From NCBI GenBank assembly GCA_947492745.1, contig CANLOE010000041.1, forward strand, positions 1 through 54,445: 54,445 nucleotides of DNA, written 5' to 3'. Every line of letters starts with the position of its first letter. Position 1 is the stretch's first letter. Shown piece after piece: positions 41,101 to 47,986 of the stretch. Origin of the DNA: an uncultured Cyclobacteriaceae bacterium. Its GTDB lineage: Bacteria > Bacteroidota > Bacteroidia > Cytophagales > Cyclobacteriaceae. Below the pieces are notes generated by a model, which did not search any database, was not told the DNA's origin, and was given only the letters and a program-made list of their open reading frames with translations. The position numbers were made by a program, and so were the translations under genes.

Positions 41101-44100
41101 CTCGATTCTCTTTTTTGCAAGGGTGTAACAGATTTTTGCCATCGATAGGGACTTTCCCGACAGGACCACATGATTCGGGCCATTGATGGCAGCAATGCCC
41201 ACTTCATCTTCAAATCCTGCCAAGACCTCATTAGCTGCTATCTCCGAGCAAAAAACGGAGAGCATTCCTCCTCCTTTGGGCAGAGACTGTATACACATAG
41301 CGCTGGCCGTTACTAGTTTCAAGGCTTCTTCCAGACTGAAGACACCGGCCGCACATGCTGCGGTCAGTTCTCCGATACCGTGTCCAAGCAATGCTTGTGG
41401 ACGCAGTCCCCAAGATGTCCATAACTCGAACAGTCCGTAACCTATGATAAACAGTGCGGGCTGGGCACATTCCGCTTGCATCAGCCGGCTTTCGTTTTTG
41501 GTGCCGGATTCCGAGAACATCAGGGTTTTCAGGTCCTCCTTCATCAATGGCTCCAAGAGTTGAAAGCAACGGTCCAGGGAAGTCTTAAAAGCAGGGTATC
41601 GTGTATACAGTTCCAACCCCATCCCTAGGTACTGAGAACCTTGTCCGGCAAACAGAAAAGCTACTTTTCCTTCTTGAAGTCCTTCGTTAATAGTATTCGT
41701 AATAAATACATCGCTCTTTGGCTTATCGATATCATGATCCTTATGGCGTGTCACCCGAGCAGCACGTTTTTCATGATGATCTTTCGTCATACCTAGACCA
41801 TAGGCCAATGCTGACAAGGATACTTCGGGATAGTTGTTTCTGTAAGCAGCTACGTGCTGTTGCTGCAAGGTCAATGAAAGTTCGGATTTCGCGGAAAAAA
41901 GCAGTAATTCACAATGGTCTTGCCTTTGATCGTACATGCTTTGTTGTGCTTCTTTGCTCTTTGGCGCTTCTTCCAAGATCAGGTGGGCATTGGTTCCTCC
42001 GAAGCCGAAAGAACTTACTCCCGCCCTACGTGGATAGGTATCGCCTCTGGACTGCCAAGGTGTAAGCTCTGTGGGAACGCGAACAAGGCTATCTTTCCAG
42101 TTGATATACGGGTTGGGTTGCTGCAAGTGTAGCTGTGGCGGAATCTGCCGATGCTGTAAGCATAAAACCGTTTTGATCAGACCCGCTATTCCCGCCGCAG
42201 ATTCCAAGTGGCCGATATTTGATTTTACAGCACCCAATAACAATGGGGCTGTCACTGTCTTTTCTTCTCGATACACATTGTTCAATGCCCTTACTTCTAT
42301 GGGGTCTCCCAGTGAGGTACCTGTACCGTGTGTCTCCACGTAGGTAACAGTGTCGGGAGCTGTCTCCGCATCCGATAGTGCACTCTTGATTACCGCTTGC
42401 TGTGCCAGACCGCTGGGCGCGGACAGACCGTTGCTATTTCCATCCTGGTTCACGGCGCTCCCTTTGATCAGCCCCAAAATGGTATCACCGTCCTGCTCGG
42501 CCTTGGACAAAGGCTTCAACAAAACCAACCCGCCTCCTTCGCTACGTACATATCCGTCAGCAGCAGCATCGAAAACTTTACATTTCCCCTCCGGGGACAT
42601 CATACCCGCTTGGGACAAGGCTATGGTATTCTCTGGGGAGACAATCAAATTGACCCCTCCCGCTATCGCCATATCACAAACACCACTACGTAAGCTTCTT
42701 ATAGCAGTGTCCACACTTACGAGAGAAGAAGAACAAGCCGTATCGATAGCCATACTTGGTCCTTTGAATCCATAAAAATATGACAACCGGTTGGCAACGA
42801 TGCTCAAGGCACTCCCTAGTCCGGAATAAGCACTATAGCCCGGACTGTTCTTTTTCAGCAAATCGACATAACTGTTCTGACTTACTCCGATGTATACCCC
42901 TATGTTTGCTCCGAAATATGTGGAAGGACTCTTTCCCGAATTTTCCAAAAGATGGTAGCTCAGCTGCAAAAGTAAACGCTGCTGAGGATCCATATCTTTC
43001 GCTTCAGAAGGAGATATACCGAAGAATGCGGCATCAAACCGGTCTACACCCTCCAGAAATCCGCCCCAGCGGGTATTCATATGATGTCCATCCAAAATAT
43101 CACTGTAGGTTGTATCGATTTCCCATCTGTCTTCGGGGACTTCGGTAATGTCATCTTTTCCCGATATAAGGTTCTGCCAAAAGGTATCCAAATCAGCAGC
43201 TCCCGGAAAGCGGCAGGCCATACCGATAATGGCCATTGGCTCATGAGGCTTCGCCCCTGGCATGACCATCGATGATTCTTCTTGAAGAGCATCACCGGAA
43301 AGAAATAAAGACAGGCTCCGTATTGTGGGGTAGTCGTACAATACAGTAGCTGGTACCTCCTTGTTCAAGTACTCTGAGAGCATACCGGACAATCGGATGC
43401 CCTGTATGGAAGTCAAGCCCAATCCCGCAAAAGAAACCCCTTCCGGTACTTTCTCAATACCGAGGTTCAGTTCTTCTTTTATACGCTCCTGTAACCACAG
43501 TGATATTCCTTTGGAGTCTACAGGTACCTTTTCTGTTTTTTCCTTGTCCACCGATTCCGGCAGATGCCCGACAGTAAGGTCATCGCCCCGGGTCCAACTT
43601 TCCAATACTCCTTTCAAAGTCTCATTTTGGTACGATGATTTTGCTGCCGATCGCTGGATCTTACCACTGGTCGTTTTCGGCACACGTCCAGGACTGACCA
43701 GGAAAACCTTATATATCGGTATTTGATGCTCTGTTGCTACGGCTTCTTTAATGAGCGATACCAGCAACCCAAAATCATAATCCCTCAAACTGGTCCGTTT
43801 GACTTCCTGAACAATAATGATTTCTTCTTTTCCTTCTACAACAACACTGAACACCGCTCCTGCATTGGTTTGTAAATCAATATGGACAGCTTGAATGGTG
43901 CGTTCTACATCTTGAGGAAAATGATTGGCACCATTGATTATCATCATTTCCTTCAATCGACCCGAAAGGTACAGTTCTCCTTCGTGCATGAACCCCATGT
44001 CTCCTGTTCTCAGGTAGGGTCCATCTTCCTCGTTAGGATTGCTATTGGTATGGAGGATGTATGCATTGAATATCTCCTTGGTCAGCTTTTCCTTGTCCCA

Positions 44101-45360
44101 GTACCCTTTGGCCACACTAGGACTCGAAAGCCATATCTCCCCAACCTTCCCCTCTTCACATAACCTACGTGTGTCCGGATGGACTATTTTCACCTTCTGA
44201 TCGGCGATAATTGTTCCGCTCCCCACTAAACTGACCTGATTCAAAGCATCATCCTTGTTCTCAAAATACTTTACCTGACCCGAAGCCAAAACTGTTTTGT
44301 CCAAACTCAACACCCGTGGGATGCTATTATACCCGGACGTGCTGACAGCCAAAGTTCCCTCGGCCATCCCATAGCATGGAGAAAGGGCGCTTTCCTTAAA
44401 CCCAATTTTCGAAAACCGGTGATGGAATCTTTCCAAGGTCTTCGCACGAATCGGTTCAGAGCCATTGAAAGCGGATTTCCAATGACTCAAATCCAAGCCT
44501 TCCAAGTCCTCATCCCTGAGTTGATCCACACAAAGATCAAAGGCAAAATTAGGGCCACCGCTAGTATGGGCCTTGTATTTGGTAATGGCCTTTAACCATC
44601 GGATAGGTTTTTGAATAAATGCCGTAGGAGGCATTAAAATGGTTTCAAAGCCTACATAAACGGGCTGTAGGATTCCTGCGATCAGCCCCATATCATGATA
44701 AATAGGCAACCAGCTTACCATAGGGGTATCAGGTGTATGATGCAGACCCGATTGGATGAGGTAGCTATTATGAATAATATTCGAATGGGATACCACGACC
44801 CCTTTGGGACTACCGGTAGAGCCAGAGGTATACTGTAAAAAAGCAATGTCATTCGGCTTTACAATAGGAAACTCTCTTTCGATACATTCCGACAATCGGT
44901 CCGTAGAAAGCCAGTCCATTTCCGATAAGGTGGTACCGTCAAACCAAGAACAGCTTTTCTCAAAAATCATACTGGTAGTCAAAAACAAAGATGCCTCACA
45001 ATCGGATACTACACTTTCCAGCCTTCCGATACGTCTTTTTCCTGTAGGGGGAAAAGCAGGGATGGCAATGACCCCAGCCAATAGACAACCAAAAAAAGCA
45101 TCCACAAAGTCCAATCCAGAAGGATAAAGCAAGAGTACGCGATCTCCTTTTCGTGCATGCTGTAGGATATGCGAGGCGATGATTTTCGACCGGTCATATA
45201 ACTCTCGGTATGTCCTTACACCTGATTCGCTCTCTCCATCTTCTAAAAATCGATATACGACCCTGTCCGGTGTTTGATTCAGACGCTCTTGCAATACTTG
45301 AATCAAAGTATTTTCAAGTATTCCTTTTTGACTCACTTCAGATCTTATTTGTAATGACAT
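32116..45360 (-). CDS. Hybrid PKS-NRPS: FAAL-ACP, KS-AT-KR-ACP, KS-AT-ACP, C-A(Ser)-PCP
   Basis: The 4414-residue protein should start assembly. Order: fatty acyl-AMP ligase (~15-585, QYTSGSTGSPKG ~180), ACP (LGLTSIQG ~645), KS1 (DTACSSSL ~872, HGTGT ~1005, NIGH ~1047), AT1 (~1230-1540), KR (GGLGDMG ~1812, catalytic Tyr in GQGNYAAAN ~1952), ACP (GLDSLKAI ~2115), KS2 (DTACSSSL ~2365), AT2 (GHSVGE ~2815, HAFHSP ~2912, malonyl type), a DH-like remnant (~3085-3205), ACP (GMDSLIAM ~3293), C (HHIAADGW ~3487), A and PCP (DMGLHSL ~4355). The Ser code is DVWHLSLIDK. AT1 has GHGIGE instead of GHSxGE, so its nucleophile is missing. KR reads GVIEDG at the LDD site (B type). The FAAL points to a fatty acid starter. 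The C-terminus is acidic and ends MSIEL, a likely docking peptide for the TubC domain of an NRPS. No domain adds a TE. Confidence 0.97.
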   Translation of the reverse strand: MSLQIRSEVSQKGILENTLIQVLQERLNQTPDRVVYRFLEDGESESGVRTYRELYDRSKIIASHILQHARKGDRVLLLYPSGLDFVDAFFGCLLAGVIAIPAFPPTGKRRIGRLESVVSDCEASLFLTTSMIFEKSCSWFDGTTLSEMDWLSTDRLSECIEREFPIVKPNDIAFLQYTSGSTGSPKGVVVSHSNIIHNSYLIQSGLHHTPDTPMVSWLPIYHDMGLIAGILQPVYVGFETILMPPTAFIQKPIRWLKAITKYKAHTSGGPNFAFDLCVDQLRDEDLEGLDLSHWKSAFNGSEPIRAKTLERFHHRFSKIGFKESALSPCYGMAEGTLAVSTSGYNSIPRVLSLDKTVLASGQVKYFENKDDALNQVSLVGSGTIIADQKVKIVHPDTRRLCEEGKVGEIWLSSPSVAKGYWDKEKLTKEIFNAYILHTNSNPNEEDGPYLRTGDMGFMHEGELYLSGRLKEMMIINGANHFPQDVERTIQAVHIDLQTNAGAVFSVVVEGKEEIIIVQEVKRTSLRDYDFGLLVSLIKEAVATEHQIPIYKVFLVSPGRVPKTTSGKIQRSAAKSSYQNETLKGVLESWTRGDDLTVGHLPESVDKEKTEKVPVDSKGISLWLQERIKEELNLGIEKVPEGVSFAGLGLTSIQGIRLSGMLSEYLNKEVPATVLYDYPTIRSLSLFLSGDALQEESSMVMPGAKPHEPMAIIGMACRFPGAADLDTFWQNLISGKDDITEVPEDRWEIDTTYSDILDGHHMNTRWGGFLEGVDRFDAAFFGISPSEAKDMDPQQRLLLQLSYHLLENSGKSPSTYFGANIGVYIGVSQNSYVDLLKKNSPGYSAYSGLGSALSIVANRLSYFYGFKGPSMAIDTACSSSLVSVDTAIRSLRSGVCDMAIAGGVNLIVSPENTIALSQAGMMSPEGKCKVFDAAADGYVRSEGGGLVLLKPLSKAEQDGDTILGLIKGSAVNQDGNSNGLSAPSGLAQQAVIKSALSDAETAPDTVTYVETHGTGTSLGDPIEVRALNNVYREEKTVTAPLLLGAVKSNIGHLESAAGIAGLIKTVLCLQHRQIPPQLHLQQPNPYINWKDSLVRVPTELTPWQSRGDTYPRRAGVSSFGFGGTNAHLILEEAPKSKEAQQSMYDQRQDHCELLLFSAKSELSLTLQQQHVAAYRNNYPEVSLSALAYGLGMTKDHHEKRAARVTRHKDHDIDKPKSDVFITNTINEGLQEGKVAFLFAGQGSQYLGMGLELYTRYPAFKTSLDRCFQLLEPLMKEDLKTLMFSESGTKNESRLMQAECAQPALFIIGYGLFELWTSWGLRPQALLGHGIGELTAACAAGVFSLEEALKLVTASAMCIQSLPKGGGMLSVFCSEIAANEVLAGFEDEVGIAAINGPNHVVLSGKSLSMAKICYTLAKKRIEYRELNVSHAFHSPLMDSVLQTFREVAETINYLRPTSPMVSTLSGEFVDVEVCNADYWVSQLRSTVQFSKGISTLFAKGINTFVELGPDATLSGLGEHNIPEDYEAIWLTSLDRKTKTVQCILESVAKWYVHGGNPDWANYFEGRERPRLSLPNYPFEERRYWVDSDKNILDSTFQKDIYDLSWVDQEIPVQKGAIPAGHWLLVGKAGTETSLLNKALLRIAEKVVQISPERMTTYEELAAVTHIVVDWSFIQDTSEDVGNTSESIAMSGFAQLRELMEMHRSNRFSELRHLWWVTEAVHSGTSSTGLRLSSLWGLARVFMNEYPHVPMGLIDLAKGCQDSQALSGALASTAGREQFLYEQDSRILSLKMTQNTTFASEERPANLLAKGKTVMITGGLGDMGLKLTEWMAENTPIDHFLLIGRSQPSPLRQTKLQSLRDAGVHITIAEVDVTEREALRKVIDSVPSSFPIQGIIHLAGVIEDGLLTDQDPVQFQQVLAPKVRGAWYLHELTDTLPLDFFVLFSSVSSVFGTTGQGNYAAANGFLDGLGLYRQEKGLPVSVINWGPWAFVGSQNNLSENEKSKIKAYGISSLSQENAFSMLISTLQQGKSRLLYADIDREKFGERLTKTWGKVPSFYDRIVLSTGREEKTTYPDLVLKLLRLPTNVRLKFLQEELKREAGALLSVAEVPLDRPLTEMGLDSLKAIELKNRYSKALDKKIPITLLFDYPTIEDCAHYFLGILDLDSIELPTTVKEKEVVLSPQDQHVSDTTLPEQKMTDKDDIAIIGMSGRFPQAVNLSEFWENLISGKDCVTDVPEERWSMTEWYQEDKGVQGKMYCPKGGFLENLDRFDPMFFGISPKEAKSVDPQLRLLLETAWEALEDAGYDSTRIKGSNTGTYIGLAGTEYQFKAVSCAADIDAYTGLGTSHSAMVGRISYWLGLKGPCMPIDTACSSSLVAVHLATQAILNGECDQALVGGVNLMLTPEGNVYLSQLQALSPSGHCHSFSDDADGFVRSEACGMLFLKRLSEARKDGDYIHAVIKGSSVNQDGRSQGFTAPSRMAQQEVISRALSKAGISPAEIDYIETHGTGTPLGDPIEVGALQEVVAKERSHGAPLLIGALKSNIGHTEAAAGVVGIIKTILALKNELLPRNIHFEAPSSKIPWSEIPIQVVTKNTQWRKTGRARYAGVSSFGFSGTNAHVILGEAPNRKTHIQETHDNEPCLLPLSAFDRGALVAQEKNLGRYLEENPDDTLRDIGYHLSLKRNHFSYRTAIIANSRSTLRRVLDTKEENKVFAAQHDFSSLKTAFLFTGQGAQYSGMGSSLYEREEAFRTALDRCFHELGKTHDMDLKTLMFAHPSQGEPYLLDDTQYTQPALFSLGYALFKLWEHYGCTPEVLLGHSVGEITAACVAGIFSLEDGLMMAVKRGELMSKLPRSGGMVSVATRAEKLREMIAPYPRDISIAAINSPRQTVLAGTTSFLEKICGQLDTQGISYKKLEVSHAFHSPLMEPMLASFEKIVKNIKFAKANYELIGNMTGKPGGEEMSTPRYWVDHVKATVMFSKSIGTLLDKGINTFIELGPHPVLSSLGQHCLPENDTKTRSIWLPSLSKGKNDIMTMMSSLAKWYVEGGQVEWKNVFVGQNDIKLNLPTYPFQRSRYWIEETRRDKNKSSIISNGKGTLSSTKIEIPGSMIYQWEVGPKVYQQWSMDTNVERILMPTSFLVDLVQSYIDDRADALILGSVQLEKPLYAEDGLTYTIQCIYKDLESGGYEYMLYSKNTKDTKWRSHAMGSILEPFSPDSSQAKSSDKGVAETSIVSTSGSTVQEKKEIPRVEDDLPGQLARLSGGERLSVMVTWMQKEAAAVMGIDELPVNRPLIEYGMDSLIAMALRNRLRDTLKINLPITIIFNFPSIQACATHILTEIMEFGTSGNEDGKQSGILDVIRTAKLPLSYAQERLWFLDQLEGSEKYHIFTALRLSQAPDHTVMQEAAHQLLQRHEALRTVVKTDENGNLYQEIKVVDTYDMEYIQLGPQANVENAIHEIIFAPFDLSSDLMLRFALVQTNEKEYFLIIVVHHIAADGWSESLILNDFITLYDALSKGGTPLLPEQAVQYADYSVWQREYLKGGELNPMLEYWDGQLSGVEPLELPLDYPRPAFQSSKGRKIEYVIDASLKQKLIGFSQKEGVTLFMTMLSIFKVLLYRYSGHQKDICVGTPIANRTQEEEQQMVGVFINTLAIRSELSEEQTFVDFLRQIKETTLKAYEHQSAPFEKVVEKLSPERDMSRSPIFQVMFGLQNSPDVRELELGDLKLSKYDIENTTSKFDLTFTIDEQDDRLMLYVEYCTDLFNEHTPERMAAHYQNLLIACIDSSHLPLGKIPMLDSQEKEGLLKGFNGTSVEYPSEKTVMDLFREQVIKAPEATALRFEGESVSYRELDSKSNQLAHHLLSLGLSAEEPVGICMVRSVEMVVGILGILKARAAYVPVDPEYPSARIEYMFSEAGIRKVLTNEAGSAVIPKVGHLDEILLDRHWERIAEQSIEAPEHKNKIGELAYVIYTSGSTGSPKGVMIEHGSLANRILWTQDKYRLEASTDKVLQKTNFCFDVSVWEFFWPLAFGCPLVLAAPDGHKNPDYLRKLIISESVTTVHFVPSMLTPFLQSLEQHGEQEKEGVLSRVLCSGESLSLTHVRHFRSIFPTVRLDNLYGPTEATIDVTSWTAPTEVESLSRVPIGRPVSNTDIYILSPGDEPQPIGVIGELCISGDQLARGYMNREELTRTKFVDHPFRKGERMYRTGDLARWLPDGNIEFLGRGDNQVKVRGYRIELGEIETRISEIPEVSHCCVSTYSGVDGNQQLVGYVIPRGDMDRKSIKNSLKEYLPEYMIPQLWVELEDMPLTSSGKIDRKSLPEPEQSIRGQDIIEPRSELEKQLIAVFSDVLGMKEIGIRHDFFDMGLHSLLVIKVIAAIQKSIGVTVPVKALFEFKTIEELSTFIEYAEEQEEEDTFEMSIEL

Positions 45361-45507
45361 AGTTAATAGATGTTTACATCCAATATTTTGCTCTATCAGT
45401 AATTGGTATTATTCATGTTGAAGTACTCTACCACAAGCCATTTCACAAGACAAGGGTAGCAAAACGTGGCGTACCTGAGCTTTTCTATTACAAGTTCAAA
45501 TCTCTCC

Positions 45508-45630
45508 AAATCAGCGAAATGGACATGTTTTTTGAATCAGACAAAGCGATGCTTTGCCGAACCCAAGAAAACCCACTGACTCTTCGCATATTAAACCGTC
45601 ATAAAGAAGCTCAAGCGCATAATTCGAATC
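45508..45630. repeat. Hairpin element, diverged copy D
   Basis: The core hairpin is retained: AAATCAG (45508-45514) pairs imperfectly with CTGACT (45576-45581), and the apical stem is CAAAGC/GCTTTG (45542-45556) around a GAT loop. The right end CAAGCGCATAATTCGAATC (45612-45630) is a decayed form of the terminal repeat. The left terminal repeat is not recognisable. Confidence 0.6.
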
Positions 45631-46455
45631 TAAAAGGCTCCGAGCAGTTGCCCTTGATTATAACCGGACAATCGAACACCAAGAATGCGCATTATCCATA
45701 GTTTCTCAATATGTTCTCGGAACACTTGTAACCAGATTAAATCAAATGTAGGCTTATGGAGCTATATGAAGTGTATGTTATATCTCATCACGTGGAAAAT
45801 ATGGGGCTTAGGGAAAACCTTCTATCTGACTCAACTTTTAGAGGGGGATAGACTTTGTTGACGGTATATCCAAAGATGGCTTTGTGATATAGGTTTTCTA
45901 TATGAGTATCCTTGAGGCTCAATAAAAAAACTGCATTAAACAATGCTGGGACACAGGACTTGTATATTGAGAGCATGCTGATTGGTTCTTTGATTCGGTT
46001 AAAAAATTAAATGCCAGTGACTTAAAAAAATGTATCTTTAATATAATAGGAACAGTATAAGTTGCGACATATAAATAATACAACAATAATAACGAAATCT
46101 CAGGAATACCGCAAACACACGAAATATAGCACTAAGGTGTGCTTTCCATCTAAGGTGCTCATCTTAAATATTTAATGGCAAAATGTCGACCATGGTTATT
46201 TAAAAAAAAAAATTATCCTAATTCAACTCCCTTGAAAGCGGAAGTGATTTAGATTCTTTTGAAATAGGATAAAAATGTTTGCATTGGATTGGATGGCAAG
46301 GGAAAGTATAGAACCCTATTTTTTTGATTGAAAACGAAAACCCATCTCTAATATGACCATTAGTTCTACACGATAGTCATCGCTTCAAATCTTTAGAGCA
46401 AATTCAACCCAAAATAATCGAAAGCCTTCCTATTGCGAGCATAAATCACTTCAAC

Positions 46456-46525
46456 ATCAGCGGTTTTACGCTGCGCAGGTTTTACACCTTAGTGATACAA
46501 AAGTCTCCTCACTTAAACCGCTGAT
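46456..46525. repeat. 11-bp inverted repeat
   Basis: ATCAGCGGTTT (46456-46466) and AAACCGCTGAT (46515-46525) are exact reverse complements, 48 bases apart. It resembles the outer stem of the hairpin elements but shares little else with them; it may be another decayed copy or a separate element. Confidence 0.5.
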
Positions 46526-46576
46526 TTTATTGCAATTATACACTCATCACGCAATCCTATTGATCAATTTGGATTC

Positions 46577-46595
46577 AACCCGGATCATGCATGGG
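46577..46595. repeat. Lone terminal repeat of the hairpin element
   Basis: AACCCGGATCATGCATGGG matches the left terminal repeat of copies A and B, but no core hairpin follows within the expected ~175 bases. It is probably the relic of an excised or decayed copy. Confidence 0.5.
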
Positions 46596-46856
46596 AATAG
46601 TCATTATTAAAGTGTATTCCCAAGAGGTAGATTCCAGAATTGTTCAATAGTTCAAATAGAACATTCCATTGAGTAACAACACTCTGAACAGTGTACTATT
46701 CCAACAATACTCAAGTATTGATAAAAAGATAGAACCCGTAATCAACGGGGCGAATCGGCAGCAGTGAATTATCGAATTTCCCGCAATCTTCCTCTATTTC
46801 CTGTCTCGGATCTATTCTTGCTGTTCATACTGGACAGGCATTCTAAGAGACTGTTT

Positions 46857-47031
46857 TAAACCCAAAATGATCAATAGAGAACCTATTCCGCGCATAAATA
46901 GCTGCAAACCGGTCGTTGCACTACGTTTTTTGAATTCACCATAGCGGTGCTATGCCAAATCCAATAAAACGCCCTGATTTATGGATATCTAAACCCTCGT
47001 TACGAAGCTCCAACGCATGATCCGGGTTGAA
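46857..47031. repeat. Hairpin/inverted-repeat element, copy C
   Basis: The core and right end are nearly identical to copy A, including CATAGC/GCTATG (46940-46954) and the right terminal repeat CCAACGCATGATCCGGGTT (47010-47028). The left terminal repeat is decayed (AAACCCAAAATGATCAATAG). Its closeness to copy A, 20 kb away, suggests recent copying. Confidence 0.75.
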
Positions 47032-47081
47032 ATTTCCGCTAGCTAGCGCGACAGGCTATCTTTGTCAATGGCTCACGCAGC

Positions 47082-47162
47082 AGACCGGCCCCCTTCACTA
47101 ATAATGCCCTTGCGGCATTATTTTAACGCTAGGTCCTATCCAAAATAAGTGATAACAAATTT
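47082..47162. repeat. Small hairpin with AATAATGCC/GGCATTATT stem
   Basis: AATAATGCC (47100-47108) and GGCATTATT (47114-47122) form a 9-bp stem with a 5-base loop, followed by TTAACG. It could act as a terminator, but no gene ends nearby. It is related to the sequence at 47630-47721. Confidence 0.4.
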
Positions 47163-47300
47163 TAAAATAGTCCCTAAATCCATTTTATCAAAAAAACAAC
47201 AATACATTGATATAAAATAATTATAAATTAAAAAAATATAAAAATATTTATTTTATTTATATTCAAATGTATTTTTAAAGATAAATAAGTTTAAATTTCC
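47151..47300. other. Very AT-rich tract
   Basis: By hand count, only 3 of 60 bases in 47221-47280 and 11 of 60 in 47161-47220 are G or C. No gene or clear promoter motif can be assigned. It might be a nucleoid-protein binding or curved-DNA region. Confidence 0.5.
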
Positions 47301-47629
47301 CATAATGGAAACCAACCTTCGCATTAGGCTGTAGAGCATCCCTAAAATAGCAAGGATTCATCTGAGGGGAAATTGACAAAACATGAAAGAAGGTAATAGC
47401 GTTGGCCCCTGATATGGTTTCCCATGGTGAGGAAACAATAAGGAAAGGGTAGCTTTTTTCCATTGAGTATAGAACCAATGGTTAGTCAATGACCAGTATA
47501 GCCAAGCTTTATCATAAAATATAATACAAATTTACACTTAAAATATCATATTAATTTCCATACAATTTGATGATCATCTCATTGGAAATCTCTACAGATA
47601 GCACTGTTATCATTGTTCAAAGTACTAAC

Positions 47630-47721
47630 TGGCCCTCCGCTATAAATGTTCTTAGGACATTAGCTTAACGTTCAACCTTGACATATTCCGTACTCAAAAT
47701 AGCGGATAAATAAGTTTTAGA
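47630..47721. repeat. Diverged second copy of the small hairpin repeat
   Basis: Shares the ordered blocks GGCCC, CTATAAATG, CTTAGGACATTA, TTAACG and CAAAATAGCGGATAA with the repeat at 47082-47162. The stem is shortened (AATGT/ACATT). The alignment was made by eye and needs gaps. Confidence 0.35.
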
Positions 47722-47933
47722 TATGCTCACAAACAATTGTCTCAAGAAACAAGAACAATCGATCTATTCATGAAGATGTACTCGACAGCTCGACTTGATA
47801 AAGTTGGAGCATTCATCTATATTTTGCTTTTCCGTTTCACAGGGCAAAATTCGATAATAGGGACCATGGAAAACATATGAAATTTCATCTCTTTGACACC
47901 CTGACAATACAGTAGAATTATCGAGCAATATTG

Positions 47934-47967
47934 TTGAATTTACATTGCGATTATATACTTAGTTTTG
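47934..47967 (+). promoter_or_regulatory. Putative Bacteroidota-type promoter of the P450 operon
   Basis: TAGTTTTG at 47960-47967 is an exact match to the Bacteroidota -7 element TAnnTTTG. A TTG at 47934-47936 lies 23 bases upstream, at the long end of the usual spacing. It would give a short leader of about 15 bases before the ATG at 47987. Confidence 0.4.
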
Positions 47968-47986
47968 CAGACTATTCCCGTTCAAT

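Larger units (their letters stand above)
45361..47986. other. Long intergenic region between divergent operons
   Basis: These 2.6 kb separate the leftward biosynthetic operon from the rightward P450 operon. All reading frames are short and resemble no family I know. It holds hairpin copies D (45508-45630) and C (46857-47031), a lone element end at 46577-46595, an 11-bp inverted repeat at 46456-46525, two related small hairpins (47082-47162, 47630-47721) and a very AT-rich tract (47151-47300). The promoter of the PKS operon should be near 45361-45500, but no TAnnTTTG match was found there on the minus strand. Confidence 0.6.

Noticed and set aside
2466-45127. Many plus-strand open frames of 60-150 codons across the biosynthetic genes
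   Set aside because: They lie opposite or out of frame with long NRPS/PKS reading frames that have clear domain motifs; their translations show no family features.
45788-45976. 62-codon minus-strand frame in the intergenic region
   Set aside because: No motif, poor composition, no ribosome site or neighbours; treated as chance.
47100-47126. Rho-independent terminator
   Set aside because: The stem is plausible but the T-run is short and no gene ends next to it; listed as a repeat instead.
47275-47478. 67-codon minus-strand frame next to the AT-rich tract
   Set aside because: No recognisable feature; AT-rich non-coding sequence readily gives such frames.
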